This document shows, piece by piece, positions 57,452 through 64,000 of a DNA stretch of 64,000 bases. Each line of letters starts with the position of its first letter. The stretch's first letter is position 1. The stretch is from Pseudocercospora fijiensis CIRAD86 (taxonomy: Eukaryota; Ascomycota; Dothideomycetes; Mycosphaerellales; Mycosphaerellaceae), in contig NW_006921533.1 in assembly GCF_000340215.1 (NCBI RefSeq), positions 5,609,424-5,673,423 of the forward strand, read 5' to 3'. The position numbers were made by a program, and so were the translations under genes. Below the pieces are notes generated by a model. The model saw only the letters and a program-made list of their open reading frames with translations, searched no databases and had not been told where the DNA came from.

Positions 57452-58863
57452 TTATAATGGTCGGGCCTCGAATTGACGATCAGCGTAGTACTTATACACC
57501 TTCGCACACTTGACCCGCAAGTGCTTGCCTTTCCAGATGAAGTAGATGGCAAAGGACAAGATCACCACACCAATTGCTCCGATGGTGTTGAATGCATTTG
57601 TCATGCCGACTCCAGCGATCCATGCCGGCATTGCGAAAACGAAGATTGTGCTGAAAGTATTTCGTACGAAGGTCAGAGCCGTGAGAGCATCTCCAAGGAT
57701 TTCTATATTGAGGTCAGTATGAAATGATGAAAGCTAGGTTCGAGAGTGGGCATAGACCTACCTCCGTACGCATCTAGCATATAAGTGAGGGCTAGGGACT
57801 GCAATGGCGCAGAGCCGAAGTTGCAAAGGCCATATGCTACAGCCACTTGACTCCAATCCCATCCATTGTTCAGTGCATAGCCAAACCACCAAGCTCCAGC
57901 CAGTTGAAATGGGATGAAAGGTACGAAAGTGTAGAATCGGACCTCCGGTCCGTAGATGCCATTGTTTGCGCTTTGAGAGCATGACCGCGATATAGTCACT
58001 AAGCGGTCCACAGACTATGCTGCCCAGACTACTGCCAATGAATGGAGCCAGACTCATCAGCCCAATCTGGGACGAGTTAAAGTTGTATGGTGGGTCGAGC
58101 ATATATGTGGAGAGGACGGTTGTCATGACTGTCGACCAGGCAGGCAAGCAGAATCGCGTAGACTAGTGAGCAGAAAAGCACGCCAGGAATCGAGGCCAGA
58201 ATGAGAAAAGGCTGCCAGGAGTGTCGAGAGAAGCTGTACCAAGATCCAGGTGACGTTGTCGTGAGCGAGAGCTTCTGGAGATACGTCTTCCGTGGAATGT
58301 TTGGATTGATGTGTACGACGCTCATGTTGCGATCTGAGCGTGATTCCAATTTTTCATCTGCTTCGATTGGAGGCTCGGCGGCCTTCTGCTTGTAGTCTCC
58401 GTGGATGTGGCCAGACACAGCAGGAACGGTTGTGACGCTTCCTTGTCTACCCTCCTGGGTCTCGACATGTGTGAACTTCGTCTCTTCAAAGCCGAGGACG
58501 AACATGACCAATTGCAGAGCGAAGAATATTGCGCACCACCACTCAGAACTGAACCCAAGCTCATCGCCGAGAGGACCCCAAGTCGGCGAAGTTGCGTTGA
58601 TGAAAGCAAATACCATCATGGCGTAGAAGCAGGCAAGGAAGTAATTGATCGTCTTTTGCCATTTTCGGCCAATTCTAGCTTTCAGTCAGTACACTTTGTT
58701 CATTGTCTTGTGAGAATCTCCTCACCAGCGGATCGTTTGGGTTATCTGTCGGTCTTGGTTGCAAAACTATCTCTGCATTTTTCTCATCACCGCCTAAAAA
58801 TTGTGCTAGCTTGACGGTTCCTGGAGGCCAAGCCGGATCGCAGAAGCCATCATAGTCTGCCAT
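57452..58863 (-). pseudogene. MFS transporter with three frame-breaking insertions
   Basis: Minus strand; exon 58863-58726, a 51-nt intron, then a long second exon and a short last exon ending at 57452. The N-terminus ends NPNDPL and continues NWPK after splicing, the conserved MFS DPLNWP block. Reading then requires a shift at an A4 run (58662-58665) to WQKTINYFLACFYAMM. A second shift occurs at a doubled GGCA (58139-58146) before WSTVMTTVLSTYM, and a third at an A3 run (57965-57967) before NNGIYGPEVRFYTFVPFIPF. Membrane helices and the MFS order are otherwise intact. The insertions are +1, +4 and +1, so the protein cannot be made as drawn unless the sequence is in error. Confidence 0.75.
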
Positions 58864-59340
58864 TTTGCTGGTCATGAACGGATACTGCGAAGGAAAGTAG
58901 TCATACAGAAGAAATCTGGAGCTTCTCTTGCGACGCGAGATATGCCAGTATAGTCCGCTGCACAGAAGGTTCACGCGAGAGTCATTGCTGCATATCGAAT
59001 CAGTGTAGCGAATGAACTTAGCTGTAGATAGCAGGACTTGCATTCTAGATCCCCTGCTGAGAGGCAAACAGTCCCGGCATATCAATCCAATGGCGTCTGT
59101 ATAAGAGACAGATAAGGTCCCGCGCAAAAGTCATGCAAGTCATCATGGCGGGGCCAGTATACACTCTCAGCATACGAGGCGCACAGAAGTGGAGCAGTTG
59201 GCCCGACGAAGACTTCCGAACTGAAGTGAATGAGCCTTGGCGCCCCTCTTTTGACTGGCGCACCTCAATTCCTAGCTCTTCTACAAACGCTACATCATAT
59301 ACAGATAGCATTGCTGAACTGTCCATCCAATCAGCTTCTG
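58864..59340. other. Region upstream of the MFS pseudogene with an adapter-like 14-mer
   Basis: No confident gene; a 93-codon minus frame (59326-59045) has no recognised domain. TGTATAAGAGACAG at 59098-59111 equals the last 14 bases of the Tn5 mosaic end used in sequencing libraries. Confidence 0.5.
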
Positions 59341-59443
59341 CCCGGATAGTATAGCGGTTAGTACATCGGTCTCATACCACCGAGTATGATTGAGCATGGC
59401 TCGAGGAATCCGAAAATCTGAGTTCGATTCTCAGTCCAGGCAT
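59341..59443 (+). tRNA. tRNA-Met (CAT), elongator type, with a 31-nt intron
   Basis: The cloverleaf folds by eye: acceptor GCCCGGA/TCCAGGC (one C-A mismatch), D-arm GTAT-AGCGGTTA-GTAC, anticodon stem TCGGT/TCCGA with the T-T pair typical of elongator Met, loop CT-CAT-AA, variable loop AAAT and T-arm CTGAG-TTCGATT-CTCAG. The intron lies at 59378-59408, after position 37, as in nuclear tRNA genes. A-box and B-box are present. Mature length is 72 nt before CCA addition. Confidence 0.88.
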
Positions 59444-59891
59444 TACCTGAGTCGTCCAAGGCGACTATACTATTTTTGTTTTTGAACTTCCATCCGATCT
59501 TTCTTCTCGCATCTAGGATGTGTGTTCTTGATATTTTGCCAATAATGATAATAGCGGGCTTCCCTTCCTGCCATTTGGGCATGTGAATGGTGACTGCATG
59601 CTTGTACGAAGTGATTTGGTGCTGGAGGATATATTTTTCCTGCCTCGGTGTTAATGACAGGTAATGTAAGAGCCATGTTCTCGCAAGATGTATTGAGCAC
59701 AGGTAGAGAGATGGTGGAGCAGAGCAAAGGTTATTATTAGTGTCATCGCTCGTGGGGAACTCATTTCATCAGGCGGTACAGCAAGGTTGGCTGACGCTGA
59801 CGAGACCACTCGCTCCAGGCAAGCATATTACCGACGCCAGCAGAGCTAAACTATTATTACACAATATCATTCCACTCACCCGCCACATTTA
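59444..59891. other. Intergenic region, nothing recognised
   Basis: A T-run at 59472-59481, about 30 bp after the tRNA, may serve as its Pol III terminator. Otherwise no feature seen. Confidence 0.35.
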
Positions 59892-61148
59892 TTAAATTAC
59901 AGTCTGCGTTGTTGCGGTCTCATCATCACTCTCACTGGAATGACTGGCGCCAGCAGTCGCCGATAAATCGACCGGATCATTTTCCTCAGAGGCTTTTGTG
60001 ACTTGGGCCGCGATTTTCAGAGCATCTTCAAAGGCAGGCCAGTCCATGCGGCCGCCGCCACATTCTGTGGCCACGCCAAACTGAAGTCCGGGAATAGTCT
60101 CCTTCACAGCCTCGATCATCTCTTCTGTGAGTTCTTTTTTGTATTCGTGAACAAGGCCGAGGTAGACATCTGTACCATCGCGTTCGATCAAAGGTAGGAG
60201 TTCCTTCAGTGGCGACAGATACTTGGTCAGACCAACCTCCGGTCGCTGCACAGCAGACTTTGGGACAGGCATATGGAAGAAGTTCATCGGATGGGGAGAG
60301 GCTTCCATTACTCGCTTCTGGCGTTCGACCACCACGGCCAAAGATTTGGGTTCGTGCCAATGCCGATGCTGCATGTCACCTGTGTAACAATCAGTCAGAT
60401 ATCTATACAACGTGCGCTCGAGAAAGACGGCAAACGTACCGTAGCAATTGTGCATTCCAAGCTCGACATCTTGATCGACTTGGCTGCAGAACCTCACGAT
60501 GTAGTCTGTGCAGTAGTCTTTGACGTCGCCGGTCCACCAAGGCTGGAACCACAGCAATCCATCGTTCTCCTTGACGTTCTGCGGGTCTGTGGCCTCCCAG
60601 AATGCTGTGTCTGCCGCGATATCCAACTGGAAAGCCAGATCTTGGTGTGGAATTGCGTCTTGTATCCTTCTCATGGCCTTGAAGAGCGCGGCTTCATAGA
60701 TAGGTTCCACGCGCTGGATAAAGGCTTTCTGAACGAATGGCATGATGACATTGGCAACCGTTGGCAGCGAGACCTGGAACCTCACACCTTCTGGGATGAC
60801 GCGCTCTTCACGAAGCTTTCGAAAGACTTCATAGCTTGCAATGGCAACGGTGTCGTAACCAGTCTCGATGTCTGCATTCTTCAAGACTTCGACGCCCTCG
60901 TCGATCTGCTCCGGCGTAAAGTCGTTGTTATTGATGGGTGCATTGTGAATGAAGTGCGTCTTCATAGCGGGGTAGACATCAAATGCAGCCGCCTGAAAGG
61001 TGGTGAACAGCTGGCGGTTGCCGGTCTCGCCGTCCGGTATGCGCTTCAGTCGATTGGGCACAGCGGCGACGCATTGTCGGAAGACTGATTCTGCATCTGG
61101 CAGTGGTACGCTCCCGACAAGATGGACACCATGCACCGAGCCTGTCAT
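59892..61148 (-). CDS. MetE/UROD-like TIM-barrel protein, uncharacterised fungal family
   Basis: Two exons, 61148-60440 and 60379-59892, 398 aa; without splicing the frame remains open at 418 aa. The removed 60 nt has a good donor (GTACGT), a branch-like CTGACTGA and acceptor ACAG, and its removal gives MHNCYGDMQHRHWHEPK, which looks conserved. The start VHGVHLVGSVPLPDAESVF, the RIPDGETGNR block and a late ECGGGRMDWPAFE resemble cobalamin-independent methionine-synthase-like barrels. A role in methionine synthesis is not claimed. The last 25 residues are acidic and disordered. Confidence 0.8.
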   Translation of the reverse strand: MTGSVHGVHLVGSVPLPDAESVFRQCVAAVPNRLKRIPDGETGNRQLFTTFQAAAFDVYPAMKTHFIHNAPINNNDFTPEQIDEGVEVLKNADIETGYDTVAIASYEVFRKLREERVIPEGVRFQVSLPTVANVIMPFVQKAFIQRVEPIYEAALFKAMRRIQDAIPHQDLAFQLDIAADTAFWEATDPQNVKENDGLLWFQPWWTGDVKDYCTDYIVRFCSQVDQDVELGMHNCYGTFAVFLERTLYRYLTDCYTGDMQHRHWHEPKSLAVVVERQKRVMEASPHPMNFFHMPVPKSAVQRPEVGLTKYLSPLKELLPLIERDGTDVYLGLVHEYKKELTEEMIEAVKETIPGLQFGVATECGGGRMDWPAFEDALKIAAQVTKASEENDPVDLSATAGASHSSESDDETATTQTVI

Positions 61149-61620
61149 TGCGATGCTTTAATCCTGGTCAGAATTGATGACTGCTTCCTCAGGAAGTCCC
61201 AACGGAATGGTGTAGAGTGCTAGCAAAGGAACAGGTCATGTTGGAAGAGTCAGTCCCAGTCGCGACAAGCAAATCAGTGTCTCGCCACGAGCGGCATGGC
61301 CGTGCATGCAGCCATGGGTGATTCTTTGCAGAGAACTACAGGTGATGGTGTGCTCGGCTGCCAACAAACGAGAACAAGAAGCAAGGATGACAAGCAGTCG
61401 CGGGTTTTCGCCTTGCTTCTGGGCTGGAACGGTGGAACCACTCTTGTCACTTGTCTCCTGTCTCCGATGTGGATGTGGAAGCTCGTGGCTTGGAGGTGAG
61501 CATGCCCTTGACAGGTAAACGTTGACGCTAGACGAGGTGCGTGCCGCCACGGACTCTGATTCTATTACTATGTGCCGGCTTATTCTTGTCAGTACGGCCC
61601 GTAGAGCCTCTCCTCTCCTA
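61149..61620. other. Intergenic region up to the right repeat island
   Basis: No gene seen. Base composition changes abruptly near 61620-61660, where RIP-like sequence begins. Confidence 0.4.
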
Positions 61621-62228
61621 ATTTGGTCAGCTCAGGAGTCTAGGGGTGGATTTGTATATAGAATCAGGTGTTTCTTCCTACTTATAATCGTTAAATAGAG
61701 AACAATCGTATTTCAAGCCTCGTACGCGTATTCTAACCGTTTCTAAGAGCTATATAGTAATAATAGTACTAAGACCGACTCGTACGACTGCTAGTAAGGC
61801 TCTAGTACGATTAGACTAATAGATAGCCTTAAAGAAGAAGGTAATAGAGCTTCTCGATAAGCTAATAAGTCCGCCGCTAATAAGAGGTAGTAGTACGAGT
61901 ATAACGAGTTAAAAGAGTAGCTCCGCGAGTCGGTCTAGCGGCGGCAAGAAGGGCAAAGCGACTACCGTAGAAGAGCCTAATCTAATCGATAGTCCCTCGG
62001 TACTACTAAGCAAAGAGACCGTAGTAGTACCGGCGGAGGCTTTACTAGACCCCGTAGTAGTTCGGGTTAGTTTGGTTTAGTTTACTAAGCCGAAACTCTA
62101 GTTTAGTTTAGGTTGGTTTGCTAAGCAACTATATAAGTAGCTAGTTCGAACTATATAATTTATCGGTTTTTAAGAAGTGTACGAATGTATACGTAGCTTT
62201 AAGCAAGCCCTTTATAAGACTTAGTAGT

Positions 62229-62282
62229 ATAGCCGGTAGCGTAGCCGGCATTTTTAGTCCTTAGTACTTATAGAATTTTCGA
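62229..62282 (+). repeat. Copy of the AGCGTAGCCGGC-TTTTTA-TCCTTAGTACT repeat
   Basis: This stretch shares GTAGCCGGC, TTTTTA, and TCCTTAGTACT with 63113-63150, in the same order and orientation. Confidence 0.75.
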
Positions 62283-63064
62283 ATCCTACTTAGGCTACGT
62301 AGTTGTATAAAGGTACTTATATAACCTCAAATCTATAGACAATTAGCTAAGGGCACTAACTAATCAAAAGCATACATATACGTATATAAGGCATTATAGT
62401 TTAGTTCGGAAACTACACTCCTTAGGTATGAATTTTATCCTTTCGTTTACGGTTCAATTCCCTAACTGCTTAGTAGAATATCTTTATCTAGATCTAGGTA
62501 GAACTCATCGATTTCCCTAGAAGTCCTCCTCCTTAAGAAGTTTATACACTTTCCTACCGAACTATTCGACAATATTAAGTACTAGGATAGCTCCTCCCTC
62601 GGTATCGGCATAGTATATAAAAGAGCTATAAGGCAGCTCTACAGAACGTTCTACTAGTCACTCGCTATACTAAGGCCGAATGCTAGTTCGTTCCTTAGAA
62701 CTCTTAGTTATTTAGGAGATATAAAGGATAGGGCAGGTAGTAACTTCGTATTATATAAGGAGGTAGAGGCTGCTATAGAAGAGGCCTTCAACCTATAGAA
62801 GATAGTAAAAGATATAGAGGCAGCTATAGGTCTAGGTACCTAGTTGAATTTTCAGTAGGTAGAGTATAAGGATATTTAGAGGGAGTATTAGGTAGAGTTG
62901 CGAAGGCAGGTGTATAATATACTCTAGAAAACAGGGATAGTACCTATAACTATAACTATTAGGCTCTTCAACCTTCCTTATTTTTCCCTGTTTTCTTTTT
63001 ATAAAAATCTAAACTAATACAAATCAACCGGAATGTCTATCTTCTTTTAGTTCTTTAAAAAACC

Positions 63065-63129
63065 TAGTAGCGTAGCTAGTAGCGTAGCCGGCAGCGTAGC
63101 CGGCAGCGTAGCCGGCAGCGTAGCCGGCC
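63065..63129 (+). repeat. 12-bp tandem array (AGCGTAGCCGGC)n
   Basis: About five units; the first two are degenerate (AGCGTAGCTAGT) and the rest are near identical. Confidence 0.9.
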
Positions 63130-63706
63130 TTTTTACTCCTTAGTACTAACGGGATTTTAGGAGACTTCTATTCCGTACGGCTAATAAAGTATACTATACT
63201 ATATATATATGCTTAGAGAGTATTTAGAGCGCGGTATGCAGCGCCGTATAATAGCGGCTTATTTCGTATATAGAAAAGCTTATAGATAATACTACGAACA
63301 TCCTTTCTACTAGAATATCTATCCTACCTAGCACCGTCTCGAATATAGACATTCTAGCCTTTTAGAATCTAATCGAGTGCTTTAAAATCCTTGTCTATAA
63401 TCGTTATACGCTTCGCGTAGATAGCTATAAGGTTAACCGCTAAAATAGTATTAGTATAGTCCGAAAAGAGGTAGAAGAGAAACATATATTCGAAGATACG
63501 AACTAGGTAGGCTTCTATAGCCTCTTAAAGGGCGCCTATCGCGGAGGCTTAGAAGCGAAGATCCGTTCTATAATCCTAGGCAATTTCGCGAATAAGTCGT
63601 TAGAAAGGAGTTTTACGGATTAGGAGCTAAGAACTCTTCTAATACTACCGAATCTTACGGAGGGCTACGGCTAAAGAAGGATTAGTAAAAAGACAGTAAG
63701 AATGCC

Positions 63707-63746
63707 GGCTACGCTGCCGGCTACGCTGCCGGCTACGCTGCCGGCT
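63707..63746 (-). repeat. Inverted 12-bp tandem array (GCCGGCTACGCT)n
   Basis: About three and a half units, exactly the reverse complement of the array at 63065-63129, some 580 bp away. Confidence 0.9.
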
Positions 63747-64000
63747 ATAAATAGGACTTACTTCCTAGGCGCTATCGACGCTTCGTATAATTGCTACTAG
63801 TAGTAGAAGCGCTAGTTATCGTCTTACGTAGAGCCTTGCCCGCCGTTGTCTTACGCGGAGCCTTGCTCGCGACGCCCTTTCTAGCACCGGAGCTAGCGGC
63901 AGTAGTAGCAGCCCTCTTACGTTAATATACTATGCTCGTTCTACTATTTCCGGTCTTATTACGACCCGTAGAAGCACTAGGTCCCTTCTTACGAGGCGTC

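Larger units (their letters stand above)
61620..64000. mobile_element. RIP-degraded repeat island, element type unknown
   Basis: The sequence is AT-shifted, rich in TA, and lacks long open frames, like the MULE interior. Traces of low-complexity basic coding can be guessed near 61920-62040 and, on the minus strand, 63790-63930 (repeated GTCTTACG-GAGCCTTGC). It contains 12-bp repeats in both orientations. No TIR pair closes within the window, and the island continues past the edge. Confidence 0.65.

Noticed and set aside
61149..64000. Possible telomere or subtelomere at the right end
   Set aside because: GGTTAG-like strings near 62070 are not tandem TTAGGG repeats, and the sequence is better explained by RIP of repeats.

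Overview
The window reads as a gene-dense chromosomal segment of a filamentous ascomycete (Pezizomycotina; Dothideomycetes is my best guess from protein resemblance, not proven). The supports are short GT-AG introns of about 48-110 nt, single-copy eukaryotic housekeeping genes on both strands, fungus-specific families, and two repeat islands with heavy C-to-T decay of the kind made by repeat-induced point mutation (RIP). Most genes were rebuilt by joining exons across frames. Splice choices rest on GT/AG sites, reading phase and family resemblance only.

Layout. 1-5.5 kb: a Pro/Gln-rich protein cut by the window edge, LOC1 (ribosome assembly), an EHT1/MGL2-like alpha/beta hydrolase, VPS68 and a coiled-coil protein. 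6-13.7 kb: a THEM6-like hotdog protein, a cytochrome P450, gamma-tubulin complex component GCP2 and proteasome alpha-5. 14-21.7 kb (accessory): a 649-bp MITE-like element with TA duplications, L-arabinitol 4-dehydrogenase, a fungal transcription-factor-like gene, and a 3.36-kb RIP-degraded Mutator-like element (MULE) with 54-bp inverted termini and a 9-bp target duplication. 21.9-29.4 kb: MAK10 (NatC), then two neighbouring mitochondrial energy genes (ATP15, QCR2) divergent from RPC82 (RNA polymerase III). 29.4-36 kb: poorly coding DNA with a frameshifted NTF2/SnoaL-like pseudogene, a few doubtful small genes and a large disordered protein. 36.5-56 kb (housekeeping): cullin-1, MIA40, thiamine pyrophosphokinase, transportin KAP104, the SSH4/EAR1 Rsp5 adaptor, a pentapeptide-repeat-like protein, an MDR oxidoreductase and the ER Hsp70 LHS1. 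56.4-61.2 kb: an SDR, an MFS transporter with three frame-breaking insertions, an intron-bearing tRNA-Met and a MetE-like gene. From about 61.62 kb to the end is a second RIP-degraded island with 12-bp repeats in both orientations.

The genes do not form one pathway. The clearest functional neighbourhood is ATP15 next to QCR2 (respiration). LHS1, SSH4 and VPS68 belong to ER folding or endosomal trafficking, and KAP104, MAK10, CUL1 and alpha-5 to protein transport and turnover. I found no CRISPR array, rRNA gene, secondary-metabolite synthase or obvious new defence system. The most unusual signals are the two transposable elements, the apparent sequence context of the RIP-like mutation (YCA trinucleotides are lost while ACA and GCA survive), and several genes caught in the process of decay.
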